Source: Pirellulaceae bacterium (lineage in GTDB: Bacteria; Planctomycetota; Planctomycetia; Pirellulales; Pirellulaceae). Taken from it: a DNA stretch of 64,000 nt. The stretch is taken from assembly GCA_019636385.1 (NCBI GenBank), contig JAHBXT010000001.1, positions 124,001 to 188,000 of the forward strand, given 5' to 3'. Position 1 is the first letter of the stretch, and every line of letters starts with the position of its first letter. Below, piece after piece: positions 37,201-49,679 of this stretch. The notes beneath the pieces were generated by a model. That model saw nothing but the letters and a program-made list of their open reading frames with translations. It was not told the origin of the DNA and did no database searches. The position numbers and the translations under genes were made by a program.

Positions 37201-39045
37201 CAGATAGACGACAATACCTGCCAGCCCCTTTTCAATGGTGTCCCGAATGCCGTTCTTGTTCGAATCAGCAAACACGGTCCCGGAGATTGCTGAATCGCGA
37301 ACTTGCTGTTCGCCGAAGTTGATGTTGGAGACGTTTTCGCCATTCTTTAGTGTTAGCGATCGCGTACCGCTGATTGGCGACGTTGCATGCCAGCCACTTC
37401 TTGGCTGAATGACAATCGTTATTGAGCCAGGCGTTACGCCGCTGATGGTAAAGGTTCCATTTGCTGCAGTAACTGCCGTTGGTTCCGTAGGATTAGCTAC
37501 GCGGTCACCGTTGACGTCAACATACACGGTCCAATCTGCGGATCCCGGTTCAGTGATCGGCGATACATCGCGAAGGCCATTGCCATTCATATCATCCCAA
37601 ACCAATCCACTTACCGTCCCAAGAACCAATGTGGACAGATTAAAATTGGCGAAATCAGGAGCGATCGACGTGGCACCTGAATAGACTTGAACCGTGTGAT
37701 TGTCACCATAGCCGGGTGCTGTTTCCCATCCCGAGGGAACGACCTCGATGAGATTGTATTCACCGATTTGCAAATCGGAAAACAGATAGGTGCCATCTGC
37801 GGTCGTTAGCGCCGTCGGCTCACCAGCGTCGAGCGCTCCGCTGTGATTCATATCCAGAAAGATTGTCCAGCCTTGCAGTCCAGGTTCAACATAGGCCCCG
37901 AGGACAATATTGCGCACTCCATCGCGATTCACGTCATTCCAAACGGTACCCCTGATAGCCCCATTGAGTACTGTGAAATTTGCAAAATCAACATCACTTG
38001 TCGTTTCGTTGGCATTTACATTCACGATTTGCTGAACTGAGTATCCAGGAGCCAATGACCACTCTGACGATGGCAAAATTTCGCGAACTCGATGGCTGCC
38101 ACTGATAACGCTCGGGAAAATATAATTCCCCAAGGTGTCGGTGGCCGTAGACATTTCCGTTACATCGAGAAACCCATTATTGTTGTCGTCAATGAATACT
38201 GTCCAACCTTCCAGCCCTGGTTCAATTGGTAAACCCGTTTCAAGATCGAATGCTCGGTCACCGTCTCTATTCTGGTCATTCCAGACAGTCCCAGTAATAG
38301 CACCATTGATCGCAGAAAAGTTCACGAAATCCAGTGTAACGGTTTGCAGGGCTTGCACCTCTGCGGTCTGCTTGATATCGAAGTCGGTATCCCAACCGAC
38401 AGGCAGTATTTCAGTCACTTCGTAGTCGGCTGGGGGGACATCGGTAAACCGATAGAAACCCTCCGAGTCTGTCACGGTAAACGGTTCGGTCGCATCGAGC
38501 GACCCGTTTGTATTGATGTCGAGAAAAATCGTCCAGCCTACGAGCCCTGGGTCCGTGATGTCACGAATTCCATCTTGATTCAAGTCGTTCCAAATGGTTC
38601 CCTCAATGGTGCCGCCGGCAAAGTTGAAGAAGTCGATCTTGTCGACACTTTGACCAGCCGTGAACATTACATCGCGGGAGGTCGGGGCGGTAGGGATCCA
38701 ACCTGGCTGTACTACTTCCGCCACTCGATAGATGCCGGAAGGACGTCCAACCATATTGATCTTGTAGTCACCACCGGCATTGGCAACCGCAAATGGCTCG
38801 GATGACCCGTCAGGCAGATTGTTCAGCACGCCGTTTTGATCGATATCGACGAACGCCGTCCAACCACCCAGCGTGTTGTCCGGCGCACTTTTTATGCCAT
38901 TGGCATCCACATCGTCGTAAATAGTACCGGTGATATCCGCAGCAAGCAATTGGCGAATCTCCAATGCCTCTATGCGAAGCCCTCGCTTGAGATTACGACG
39001 CTTGCCATTGGAGACTTTAGCCTTCGAATGGTTGAACAACTTCAC
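34270..39045 (-). CDS. Large surface protein: SdrD B-type repeats, VWA-like domain, dockerin-like EF-hands
   Basis: This 1591-residue exported protein begins with a basic N-terminus and the planctomycete motif LEIRQLLAAD near residue 32. About seven SdrD/Cna B-type repeats fill ~40-800; each carries a calcium-type DxNxNG or DxNxDG loop, as in VWNDQNRDGDRAF. A von Willebrand A-like domain follows at ~830-1180; its metal site reads DDTGSF (residue ~838) instead of DxSxS. Near ~1385-1440 there are two dockerin-type segments (FADIRAIRHEVSQ and DLDKNGTVAFADISAMR). The C-terminal ~150 residues are Ser-rich and basic. The start is GTG 39045, six bases after AGAGGT. Probably an adhesin or cell-surface scaffold binding cohesin-like partners. 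It is divergent from a two-component system, with 244 bases between starts. Confidence 0.87.
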   Translation of the reverse strand: MKLFNHSKAKVSNGKRRNLKRGLRIEALEIRQLLAADITGTIYDDVDANGIKSAPDNTLGGWTAFVDIDQNGVLNNLPDGSSEPFAVANAGGDYKINMVGRPSGIYRVAEVVQPGWIPTAPTSRDVMFTAGQSVDKIDFFNFAGGTIEGTIWNDLNQDGIRDITDPGLVGWTIFLDINTNGSLDATEPFTVTDSEGFYRFTDVPPADYEVTEILPVGWDTDFDIKQTAEVQALQTVTLDFVNFSAINGAITGTVWNDQNRDGDRAFDLETGLPIEPGLEGWTVFIDDNNNGFLDVTEMSTATDTLGNYIFPSVISGSHRVREILPSSEWSLAPGYSVQQIVNVNANETTSDVDFANFTVLNGAIRGTVWNDVNRDGVRNIVLGAYVEPGLQGWTIFLDMNHSGALDAGEPTALTTADGTYLFSDLQIGEYNLIEVVPSGWETAPGYGDNHTVQVYSGATSIAPDFANFNLSTLVLGTVSGLVWDDMNGNGLRDVSPITEPGSADWTVYVDVNGDRVANPTEPTAVTAANGTFTISGVTPGSITIVIQPRSGWHATSPISGTRSLTLKNGENVSNINFGEQQVRDSAISGTVFADSNKNGIRDTIEKGLAGIVVYLDTNGNEALDLDEPSTVSSADQFFTPSVNEAGTYSFTHLAAGNYNVRQVLPPRLSATPSSELVHAVSVLGGQSLTGVDFADVYRPNEIHGIKFNDANANGVRDAGETGIAGTTVFIDLNRNNSWDPGEPITLTAIDGSYAFLDLSPGAYVVRTVLENGHTGTSPTTIGGDLWPDGVSNLAVGNVTPLSITRSLENGEHFSQNVTITLPGSGGLTNLVDVFLLFDDTGSFTYNSPIVRSAFPLIMAQLQSLLPGIDLGFGVGRFEEYANFAAEYSTGRPFILNQPIVRSSTPGYEAAIQSALDRTAPGYGGDEPETDIEALYQLVTGLGFDGNNNGSVLDSGAAGLSSTQLSPGNSGDVPPFASFTVDTASGALPAAGTIGGGGFRAGALPVILLATDTGFAYQPKGETSITGLGGLTLPISDLTETSRATTPFGSGAGFQETITGLNALGALVIGLGTNPQANLDPRQALEALAKLTGAINQSTTTIANGTVDPIAPGDPFYFQIASGFAGSVSAGVVNAIQNAVTNVAVNITVRASDPRVNIINHTGTLNGLTAGQTAAFYIEYIGDGVPHRFDLQFVREGTDVVLGSIPVVLGTPIPGDGYHFDDLYDGEIELEDDFGDSENFAEVSGAFVYYHGTSFDTGSLSNALDTSKQLAKEGIAPQTLSYDNLINSNRGINGLVFDIENLPGSLSVNDFKFQMSPQGAFIEGDNLPVDWASAPAPSSVTVVPGSPNRVVIEWPDVAIVNRWLRITIKANDDTGLAAPEVYYIGHLLGETTGQLGGIYTVSFADIRAIRHEVSQIVNATSIVDLDKNGTVAFADISAMRSTVSTQLTNISIPAASQGQGGGAGQMMSTSTGNDKDKGYLSTLPKRSSGNVPAVISPNLLSKHDLRGDSDKSTASRFSTYGEELPGQLVRRSREMSHRKLEIQPTWFETFTGTQASPATRLKSSLVSRDLQSLSSKEWLTDVDQFFGSFELP

Positions 39046-39289
39046 TTTGTACCTCTACCTTCGTCGATTGACGGGTTTAGACATTTGCCATTTCGATGGG
39101 GTGTGTAAAAATTTGATACTTGGTTCATGCGAGGTCACAGGATAAAGCAGATCCTATGGTGGCAAATTTGGTTTCTTGGAAGACTACGAATGATCATATT
39201 GCCCTTGAACGTGCTAAACTATCGGCGAGAACGGTAATCTTTCGGCCCGCAGTCAGCGCTGCGCCTACAGACGACAAGTAGAGATTCTC
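39046..39289. promoter_or_regulatory. Divergent promoter region, surface protein versus histidine kinase
   Basis: The 244 bases hold both promoters. An AT-rich stretch (about 39106-39125) lies in the half nearer the surface-protein gene. I find no repeated motif clear enough to name as a response-regulator site. Confidence 0.4.
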
Positions 39290-40174
39290 ATGCTTTCATT
39301 CTCACCAGCAGGAATCATGCGCTGGCCGCCATGGACAATCGGATTGGTGGTTGTCGGAATCGTCTTGACAACAGAGTACATTGTCATGCTGATCATTCCG
39401 CGTGTTCTACCGGAGGGCACTCCTGATTGGTTGGACGCGCTGGTGGATTCAGTGCTACTTTCGTTGATCGTTTCACCTGTTATGTGGTGGGCAATTGTTG
39501 GCCCGCTCAAAAACCTAAACCAAGTACGCGAGCGGTTTATCGCTGCCGTCCTGACTTCGCAGGAAGAAGATCGGCGACTCATCGCCCGAGAATTGCACGA
39601 TAGTACAGGACAATCGCTAACGCTGCTGGTGACCAGCTTGCGTTCATGGCCGCCACCGATTTCTGATGAACAGCGGCAGCGTCTCAGCGATCTGTCGCAG
39701 ATCGCGCAGCAGACTTTAAAGGAAATAAAAGACCTGACGCAGCTTATTCGTCCGAGTCTCCTGGATGATTTGGGACTAGCGGCAGCTATGGAGCGAGTCA
39801 CGACGACCGTTCAACGACATCATCCAATAGTGGTCCACTTTGATGCAAAACAAATGGAGGGGCGTCGCTTGGATGGGAATGTGGAAACAGCCTTGTTTCG
39901 CATTTTCCAAGAGGCCGTGAACAACGCAGTAAAACACTCAGGAGCTAGTGACCTTTGGATCGAACTGAGCCTGACGATAGGTCGAGTCACGCTGGAGATC
40001 ATCGACAATGGTAGAGGCATTTCGCGAAGCGCGAGTTCATCGAGCACATTCACAGGTATGGGGATCGTCGGCATGCAAGAAAGAGCTAATCAGCTGGGAG
40101 GGAAATTGACCATCGTCACAGGCAAGCAAGGAACACGTGTGTCCGTATCGTTCTCCGTAGAGGCCGGACAATGA
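39290..40174 (+). CDS. NarX/LiaS-type sensor histidine kinase (HisKA_3)
   Basis: This is a membrane histidine kinase of 294 residues. Two hydrophobic segments occur at ~12-35 and ~55-75 with a very short external loop, so it has no periplasmic sensor domain. A dimerisation/phosphoacceptor domain follows with His near residue 103 in ARELHDSTGQSLTLL, and TQLIRPSLLDDLGLAAAM is the usual second helix of this type. The HATPase domain at ~195-292 has FRIFQEAVNNAVKHS (N-box), DNGRGIS and TGMGIVGMQERA. It overlaps the response regulator gene by 4 bases (ATGA). With so little outside, it may sense membrane state or rely on a partner. Confidence 0.93.
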   Translation: MLSFSPAGIMRWPPWTIGLVVVGIVLTTEYIVMLIIPRVLPEGTPDWLDALVDSVLLSLIVSPVMWWAIVGPLKNLNQVRERFIAAVLTSQEEDRRLIARELHDSTGQSLTLLVTSLRSWPPPISDEQRQRLSDLSQIAQQTLKEIKDLTQLIRPSLLDDLGLAAAMERVTTTVQRHHPIVVHFDAKQMEGRRLDGNVETALFRIFQEAVNNAVKHSGASDLWIELSLTIGRVTLEIIDNGRGISRSASSSSTFTGMGIVGMQERANQLGGKLTIVTGKQGTRVSVSFSVEAGQ

Positions 40175-40818
40175 GCAAACTCCGCGTCATGTTGGTGGAC
40201 GACCACACGGTCTTACGGGCTGGCCTTCGCCTCATAATCAATTCCCAGGCTGATATGGAAGTAGTGGCTGAAGCGAACAATTGTAGTGATGCGGTGACGC
40301 AAGCGGTGGCCCATCAACCCGATGTCATGATCCTGGATGTAACCTTGCCTGGCGGAGCCAGTCTTCCGATCATCGGTGAAATCATGGAACGGGGAGTCAG
40401 AACCTATGTATTGATGTTGACCATGCACGATGATGCAGCCTACGTGCGCGCAGCCCTCGCTGCAGGAGCCACGAGCTATGTCGTGAAGACAATTCGTGAA
40501 CAAGATCTCCTGCAAGCGATTCGCGACACAAGTCGTGGACGCATGGTCGTCGACTTGGATGACGAAGAACTCAATGCAAGTGTTTTCCGGTCATTGTTGC
40601 AGCCCGGAACGCGGCGTGGTTACGCTACTCGATTAAGCGCGCGGGAGAGCGAGGTTCTAAGGCTTTTGGGTCAGGGCTTCGCAAACTCGGAAATTGCAGA
40701 GAAGTTGGACCTCAGCCCAAAGACCATCGCAACCTATCGCGCGAGACTAAGCGAGAAACTTGGCCTCAGAACGACTGCGGATTTTGTCAAGTTTGCATCT
40801 GATACTGGAACCTTTTAA
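40171..40818 (+). CDS. NarL/FixJ-type response regulator
   Basis: This 215-residue protein has a receiver domain (~4-120) with acidic pocket VDDH, phosphoacceptor Asp56 in MILDVTLPGG, the switch Thr in MLTMHDD and conserved Lys in SYVVKTI. A LuxR-type helix-turn-helix follows at ~150-210 (LSARESEVLRLLGQGFANSEIAEKLDLSPKTIATYRARL). Its start codon overlaps the kinase stop, so the pair is translationally coupled. The nearest likely target is the divergent surface-protein gene, a guess from position only. Confidence 0.95.
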   Translation: MSKLRVMLVDDHTVLRAGLRLIINSQADMEVVAEANNCSDAVTQAVAHQPDVMILDVTLPGGASLPIIGEIMERGVRTYVLMLTMHDDAAYVRAALAAGATSYVVKTIREQDLLQAIRDTSRGRMVVDLDDEELNASVFRSLLQPGTRRGYATRLSARESEVLRLLGQGFANSEIAEKLDLSPKTIATYRARLSEKLGLRTTADFVKFASDTGTF

Positions 40819-41015
40819 CCCGCCTCAGTAGTACCCTACCGCTGATGCATGAAAGTGCGCTTATTGCTCCCTATGTTTTCTTGTTCACGCGAGCCTCGAC
40901 ACTTTCGCTGTCCGCTACGGCTGTTGCCACGTCGGAATCCATCGCGATCTGAAAATATGAAAGTTAGCGATGTAAATGTTAGGTACACACACGATTTCGA
41001 AAGCATTATGTTCAA

Positions 41016-42174
41016 TTAACGTCGTAAAGCCTTTGCCATTGGAGGGCTACATAACTCAGGCTGCCGCCATCCGAACGCAACAAGCGGCTTCCCAAAAAAT
41101 AGAGCACCGTTGCGAGCTCTTGTAGCCGCTTCCACTAAACGAGTTTGCACCATCTCGCATGGTGCGACAGACCCCGGCAATGCCCGGGGTTTTTCATGCG
41201 CAGGCTGGGCCGCTTGCGACTGGTTGCCAGTCGAAGCGTGCGCGTGCTGCGCCGCATTTTGCGCCGCCTTGTCTTGGCTCGTTTCGGCAGGTGTTGTTGC
41301 CCGCTCCAAGTCGGCGTTAGTCACGTCCACGTAATGCCGCATCGCAACGGCTTGGGTATTGCCCAGCCACTTTGCGACCACGGCCAGCGGGAATTGCCGG
41401 GCCAGCTCGGTTTCGCAACTCGCCCGCATCGAATGCCACAACCGGGGCCAGGCTTCCAATCCGGCGCTGCGAACGATTCTTTCCAGCGTGGTTCGCAGGT
41501 TTGCATTCACCCAGCCACCGGGGCCTTGGGCGCGTCGCCGATATTCTTCGGGAATTATGTACTCGGCCCCTTCAGGGGCTTGTTCCCCAAGCCATTTCCA
41601 GAAACGGCCGCACGGAGGGAAACAACGGAATCACGCGGTAGACTCGGCCCGCCAAGTGTTGCGTCTTGGGGCTGGGCACGGTCAACCGACCGCGTTCCCA
41701 ATCCACATCTTGCCATCGTAGGCTTAGCGCTTCGCTCGGCACACGCAGACCGGCGAATGGGGACAGGGCAATAAGCAGCTTCCAAGTGCTGTTGGGGCGT
41801 GTTCGATTACCCGTTCCACGTCGGCCGCAGGGACGTATGCCCGCCGCTCCGATGCGTCGCCCTGTCGATGCCGGACAAACTCAAACGGATTCGCTTCTGT
41901 CAAGCCTTGCCGCTTTGCGTGGGCAAAGAACATGCGGGCATGGCGCAGCCGCTTGTGAATCGTGATTGCCCGAAGGTCGGCCGCCAGCATGGATTGCCGC
42001 AAAGGCTTCGCCCTTTGCCGGCGTCACTTCCGCGATTGGACAATCGGCCCCTAAGAATTCGGTCAGGGCGTCGATAACCAACCCCCAGGCAATCAGACTG
42101 GCCGGCTTGTAGTCGCCCGTGTGGGCCGCTCGCCAAGATTGAAGAAATGCCCCCAGCGTTGCCGCCGGTTCGGC
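41016..42174 (-). pseudogene. Tyrosine recombinase (phage-type integrase), broken by three frameshifts
   Basis: A core-binding domain is readable as TLGAFLQSWRAAHTGDYKP, then TIHKRLRHARMFFAHAKRQG in a second frame, LSPFAGLRVPSEALSLRWQD in a third, and the catalytic end WPRLWHSMRASCETELARQF, WLGNT, HYVDVTNADLERA in a fourth segment. Catalytic Arg (AGLR), HxxR and Tyr are all present, but one-base shifts occur at about 41585-41588 (extra C on the plus strand), 41794-41797 (G missing) and 41997-42000 (extra base). The final segment (AHEKPRALPG onward) is typical of planctomycete integrases. Two shifts are in homopolymer runs, so sequencing error should be kept in mind. The N-terminal arm domain is missing and replaced by the zinc-ribbon remnant. 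Confidence 0.85.
41126..41194 (+). other. Possible remnant of a tmRNA-type attachment site with terminator
   Basis: Within the last 40 codons of the integrase remnant, CCGCTTCCACT (41126-41136) matches the tmRNA 3' end CCGCCTCCACT (31754-31764) at 10 of 11 bases. On the same strand it is followed by a 7-bp hairpin (GCACCAT/ATGGTGC, 41147-41165) and an intrinsic-terminator shape (ACCCCGG/CCGGGGT, 41171-41190, then T5). This imitates the order tmRNA end, spacer, terminator. Integrases that use tmRNA often encode the target end in their C-terminus. Confidence 0.45.
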
Positions 42175-42541
42175 CTCAGGCGGAAGTTGCAGTTTGCCGG
42201 CTCGCCGTTTACAGGCCACACCGTCAACGATCAGCGGGCAGGTAAACCACCATCGCTGGCCGCCGAATTGCGTCGGAGTGGTTTGCAGCCGCACGGGGAT
42301 TCGCTCGTCTTGGCTGCCTGGCCAGCGGTAATGCAGCGTGATTGTCGGCACGTCGTCCCAGGTCACTAAGTAGCCGACCGAAGACTGGTTGCCGCTACGG
42401 CTATTTGTCCTATGCAGCTCATCCGTTCGCCCCTTGGAACATCGGGCCGCGAAAGTCCCGCATCGCCACCCCCAGCGATTCTGCCACGGTTGATTTTCGC
42501 TCTTGCCATCGAAGCCAATCGCCGCTTCCCATTCCGCCCAT
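42175..42541 (-). pseudogene. N-terminal remnant of a planctomycete zinc-ribbon protein, frameshifted and fused to the integrase remnant
   Basis: From ATG 42541 the sequence reads MGGMGSGDWLRWQERKSTVA and stops after 40 codons. The homologous continuation resumes in another frame as SSVGYLVTWDDVPTITLHYR, then TPTQFGGQRWWFTCPLIVDG and CKRRAGKL. This is the start of a family of small planctomycete proteins often seen beside integrases. The cysteine-rich second half is missing: after KLQLPPE the frame runs directly into the integrase core-binding domain, so a deletion probably joined the two genes. Family recognition is from memory. Confidence 0.65.
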
Positions 42542-42678
42542 ATCGGCCCCTTGACCCCCGAGGGATTTGGCCGAAATCAATTGGGTTTGGTGCACTCGCC
42601 CGCCCGCTTTATTGTACCGGCTTCGTCCCCAGGATCATCGCGTCTACGTCAGTGCGGGCTGCGTCGGCATCCTTAGGC

Positions 42679-45980
<3,302 letters not shown>

Positions 45981-45984
<4 letters not shown>

Positions 45985-46574
45985 GGTTTCGCCTCATCCA
46001 CTCGTTTTTGAACCAGTGCCCACTCTTCAGCGACACCCAGCTTCGCCGCCCATTGCGTGATGTATGACCGGTCCAGATTATCCCTCAGCAGCTTCATCAT
46101 GCCGGCGATGTCGCGCAAATGTTTCTCGCTCACGCCACCGCCCAATTGAAAGTAGACCAGCTTGTTCAGCAGTATGTCCTCCGGCGAGCCGAACCAAGCA
46201 TCATATTCCCCTGCGCTACGAACACGCTGGACGCGAAGTGCTTCATTGCGCGCAAACTCGCTCTCCTTGGGAATGAAAACATCAACCTTCAAGCCCGAGG
46301 CAGGATGAATGATGTTGAATTGTGAGTGTCGGGTGATGGCGTCATGAACCGCAGATTCCGACAGGTAATACTCCGGGGCCGCGAACGTGGCACACAGCAG
46401 CGGCACATGCTGCGCGTTCAAGTCGGCCACCATGTCGATGTCAATCGTTAATCGCGGCTCACCGTAGGCCATGCTGGCCATCGAACCCACCACCCGATAG
46501 GCGATGCCGTGGGATTCAAAGAAGGAGGCCATGCGTTGCATCAGTTCAAATGGTTGCAACTCGGCTGGATTCAT
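45981..46574 (-). CDS. Nucleotidyltransferase-fold protein embedded in the restriction operon
   Basis: This 197-residue protein has a DNA-polymerase-beta-type nucleotidyltransferase core: VVGSMASMAYGEPRLTIDID gives Gly30-Ser31 and Asp45/Asp47, and a third acidic position is likely in LKVDVFIP. It resembles DUF6036/AbiEii-like proteins. The C-terminal helical part (GSPEDILLNKLVYF, KHLRDIAGMM) is also typical. The ORF extends upstream, but ATG 46574 overlaps the stop of the 73-residue gene by 4 bases and begins the conserved sequence. It ends with another ATGA overlap into hsdR. Relatives pair with small proteins as toxin-antitoxin or abortive-infection modules. Here it could nucleotidylate a restriction subunit, tRNA or its neighbour; none is shown. 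Confidence 0.82.
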
Positions 46575-46792
46575 GACTCCACCACTCCATGACTCATCCG
46601 GCGAGCGATTTCCCGGTTGACCTGTTCTTCGTTCCAATCCGGATGCGCGGTGCGAATCGCGCCGCGAACAATCACCCGAGCAGAAGTCCACAGCCGACCG
46701 GCAATCCGTAATCGCTCCGTTGCGGTCTTGTTGCGCAGTATGTCAGCCATCGTGTCGTCGATCATCTCAAAGCGTTGCAACAACAAATTCAT
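46571..46792 (-). CDS. Small helical protein (73 aa) between hsdS and the nucleotidyltransferase
   Basis: This small protein is predicted to be all-helical and basic, with pattern TATERLRIAGRLWTSARVIV then TAHPDWNEEQVNREIARRM. The second half (HPDW...REIARR) resembles short proteins often encoded beside nucleotidyltransferase genes. It overlaps hsdS and the nucleotidyltransferase by 4 bases each, so it is part of the operon rather than a chance ORF. It may be the cognate partner (antitoxin or substrate) of the nucleotidyltransferase. No named family can be assigned with certainty. Confidence 0.8.
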   Translation of the reverse strand: MNLLLQRFEMIDDTMADILRNKTATERLRIAGRLWTSARVIVRGAIRTAHPDWNEEQVNREIARRMSHGVVES

Positions 46793-48090
46793 GCTTCGGC
46801 CTCCACCAGCGGTTCCCCGGTTTCTATGTCGAGTTCTTCCACGTCCAGTTGCCCGCTAATCAGCTTGGGCAACAGCAGGTCACGGGTTGTTCGCAAGTTG
46901 CGATTCTTATTGGCAAGCGTGAACACCTGTCGAAACAGCGACTGCATCGTTGCCGCAAACTCAGCAAGCGTTTTGCTGTCCGGGTGTGCAAAGAAAAACG
47001 TGTCGAAGCACTTCTCCTGTACCCGTTGCCGCCCCGTGGCCCCGCTCATGCTCTTAATAGCATTGTCACGGAAGGGATCAGACCGGGCGAGCAAGTAAAC
47101 GAATTCTGGACATACTGTCTTCGACCGCAATACGATGAACTCGGTCGAGCCAAAGGCAACGGCGGGTGATGATTCTAAAAACTGGACAAAGGCGGTCTTG
47201 CCGTTCTCAAGGCAGGGTGTAATACGGGCGAAGAGGGTATCGCCATTCTGGAATTTTGAGCCACTGTTACCCGTTCGCATTTCCACGGCGGCAACGTCGA
47301 TCAGCATGGTATTGTGAGGTACGGCTCCCATTGAAACGAACGATTTCTCACCGTCCTTTGGCACCGTCACTTTCGGATTCACAAAAATGGCATCCTCCAC
47401 TTTGACGACTTCCCACCCCTCTGGAATCTTGCCCAGCGGGGAGTTGATTAGTTTTACTTTTTCGTGGCCGGGGAAGCGGAAGTTGACGAACCATTCGCGG
47501 TAAATCGCTTGGGCCATTTCTTCCAAAATGGCGATCCGCCGGGTGTTGTTCTCAATCAGGTCGTCATACGCCGACAGCACCCCGGCAATTTTGCGTTGGG
47601 TGGGTAGCGGAGGTAGCGACACTTCCAGCAATGCAAGGCTGTCTTGTGATATGTTCGTAATTGCCGAACCACCGGATAGGTTTTTCAGCATTTCACGATA
47701 TTGACCCGAACGAAGTTGGTAAACGAGAAACAGGCGATCCACTTCGATGGATTCAACCCTAAATCGAATTACGAAGCCGCAATGCAGTGCGAGGTCATCG
47801 TCCCTTGTCGATAGGCTAACGAGGCCGATTCCATCACGCTTTACAGACGAACGGACAAAGTAAAGATCGCCCCTCTTTACGGTGTATCGTTCTCGATTGC
47901 GAATATCTGGCAGTGATACTCGGTCTAAAGCCGCAAAGTTGATGTGTCGTCCACTCGTGAAAATATCCTTCACGTTGATAATGGCGAACGAATCATCGCC
48001 ATCGCCACCTTTTTGGTCCTTCGTGAAGTTCACGCCGTTACGAAAAGTGCCAAGCTCACCCAAACGATGTGTCGTAAAATGCTGGGTCAT
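46789..48090 (-). CDS. hsdS: Type I restriction enzyme, S (specificity) subunit
   Basis: This is the DNA-recognition subunit, 433 residues, with two target-recognition domains (~1-155 and ~225-385) separated by conserved helical regions. The first conserved region shows [28 protein letters not shown]; the second carries [19 protein letters not shown] near the end. [11 protein letters not shown] opens the second target domain. Two full TRDs indicate a bipartite recognition sequence, which cannot be read out here. It overlaps hsdM upstream and the 73-residue gene downstream by 4 bases. Confidence 0.95.
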   Translation of the reverse strand: MTQHFTTHRLGELGTFRNGVNFTKDQKGGDGDDSFAIINVKDIFTSGRHINFAALDRVSLPDIRNRERYTVKRGDLYFVRSSVKRDGIGLVSLSTRDDDLALHCGFVIRFRVESIEVDRLFLVYQLRSGQYREMLKNLSGGSAITNISQDSLALLEVSLPPLPTQRKIAGVLSAYDDLIENNTRRIAILEEMAQAIYREWFVNFRFPGHEKVKLINSPLGKIPEGWEVVKVEDAIFVNPKVTVPKDGEKSFVSMGAVPHNTMLIDVAAVEMRTGNSGSKFQNGDTLFARITPCLENGKTAFVQFLESSPAVAFGSTEFIVLRSKTVCPEFVYLLARSDPFRDNAIKSMSGATGRQRVQEKCFDTFFFAHPDSKTLAEFAATMQSLFRQVFTLANKNRNLRTTRDLLLPKLISGQLDVEELDIETGEPLVEAEA

Positions 48091-49679
48091 GTTGCCGCCT
48101 CCAACAGCTTGGCAACATTGTCCGCAATGCGTTCCTCAAGCTCACGGGCTTCGCTGTTGAGAACTTCCAATTCTTCGTTGAGTTCTTCCAGCCGCTCGGC
48201 AAAATCAAAATCATCGTCCCCCTTGTCCGCCACGCCGACGTAGCGACCGGGGTTGAGACTATAACCTTGGGATTCGATTTCCTTGAGCGTGGCGACCTTG
48301 CACAGCCCGGCAATATCGGCGTACTTGAGCTTGGGAAACGTCGCTTTCAGATCGGGTTCTTCGCCGGGGAAATCTTCATCATCGCCAGCGATGAATTCGG
48401 GCGATTCGCCCCGGTACAGGCGGACGATATTGGCGATGAACTCAATCTGCTTGGGGCTGAACGTGCGGTGGGCACGATCCACCTGCCGGAAGATATGCCG
48501 GGCGTCAATAAATAAAACTTTGTCCTTGCGGTCGGTCTTGGCTTTGCCCTTGTCCAAAAACCAGAGGGTGCAGGGGAGCGTGACGGTATAAAAAAAGTTG
48601 GGGCCGATGGCGATCATCACATCGACGGCGTGGGCTTGCAGCAGCTTTTTGCGAATCTCCATTTCCGATTGCCGGGCATCGGCGGCGCTGTTGGCCATCA
48701 CGAAGCCCGCCCGGCCCTTCGCATTCAAGGCGGAATAAAACAATTCGATCCACAGGTAGTTGGCGTTGTCGGCCTTGGGCATTCCCAGCGGAAAGCGGGG
48801 ATCGTCTTTGATTTTTTCTTTATCAACCTTATCCACGTTGAACGGCGGATTGGCCATCACGAAGTCGAACTTGCCGACCGATTCGTGCAAATCTTCGTAG
48901 TAGGTGTTCCCCTGCCGAATGTCGCCAGAGAGGGCGTGAACGGCAAGGTTCATCAGGCAGAGTTGCCGGGTTTCATCGACCCGCTCTTGCCCATACACGG
49001 AGATTTCGACGCTGGGGTTGTGCTTGTGGGCTTTGATGAAATCGGCGGACTGGACGAACATACCGCCCGAACCGCAGGCGGGATCGAAGATGCGCCCGTG
49101 GTACGGTTCGATGATTTGCACAATCAACTTGACCAGCGAAGTGGGAGTAAAAAACTCCCCGCCCTTTTGCCCTTCGGCACGGGCGAAGTTGCCCAGAAAA
49201 TACTCGTATATTTTGCCGAAGGTGTCCCCCTCGGCATCGACCGCCAGTTGGGAGAACGTCTTGAGCAGGGCGACCAGCGTGGAATTTTCAATCTTGGTGT
49301 AGCTCTTGGGCAGCACACCCTTGAGTTCTTCGTTCTCCGCCTCCACGGCCTTCATCGCTTCGTTGATGGCCTTGCCGATGTTCTCCCCTTCCGGCAGGGC
49401 AAGCAGATGGGAGAAGCGGGCCTTCGGCGGCAGGAACATGACGCCCTTGGCCTGATAATCTTCCTTGCCAATGCCCCGCCGCCCGGTCCCGCCGTTTTTC
49501 TTGGCAAATTGGGCCGCCAGTTCCCTTTCGGCCTGCGTGAAGCGGTGGTCGGCGTAGCGGAGGAAGATCAACCCCAGCACGGGCACGGAGTATTCCGACG
49601 ACTTGAGCTTGCTGTTCGCCCGTAGCTCGTCGGCGGACGCCCAGAGGCGTTTTTCAATTTCGGTATGGTTGTTGGCCAT
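48087..49679 (-). CDS. hsdM: Type I restriction-modification DNA methyltransferase, M subunit
   Basis: This is the N6-adenine methyltransferase of the system, about 530 residues. The N-terminal helical domain ([18 protein letters not shown]) is followed by the SAM-binding motif [15 protein letters not shown] and catalytic motif [12 protein letters not shown]-terminal coiled-coil tail binds the S subunit. I start at the ATG of [13 protein letters not shown] (49679), where homologues usually begin; the frame also has an ATG at 49703. It is the first gene of the operon, so the promoter lies in 49704-49830. Confidence 0.95.
   Translation of the reverse strand: MANNHTEIEKRLWASADELRANSKLKSSEYSVPVLGLIFLRYADHRFTQAERELAAQFAKKNGGTGRRGIGKEDYQAKGVMFLPPKARFSHLLALPEGENIGKAINEAMKAVEAENEELKGVLPKSYTKIENSTLVALLKTFSQLAVDAEGDTFGKIYEYFLGNFARAEGQKGGEFFTPTSLVKLIVQIIEPYHGRIFDPACGSGGMFVQSADFIKAHKHNPSVEISVYGQERVDETRQLCLMNLAVHALSGDIRQGNTYYEDLHESVGKFDFVMANPPFNVDKVDKEKIKDDPRFPLGMPKADNANYLWIELFYSALNAKGRAGFVMANSAADARQSEMEIRKKLLQAHAVDVMIAIGPNFFYTVTLPCTLWFLDKGKAKTDRKDKVLFIDARHIFRQVDRAHRTFSPKQIEFIANIVRLYRGESPEFIAGDDEDFPGEEPDLKATFPKLKYADIAGLCKVATLKEIESQGYSLNPGRYVGVADKGDDDFDFAERLEELNEELEVLNSEARELEERIADNVAKLLEAAT

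Noticed and set aside
48630..49625. 331-codon plus-strand frame opposite hsdM
   Set aside because: Antisense to an intact methyltransferase; no homologous pattern.
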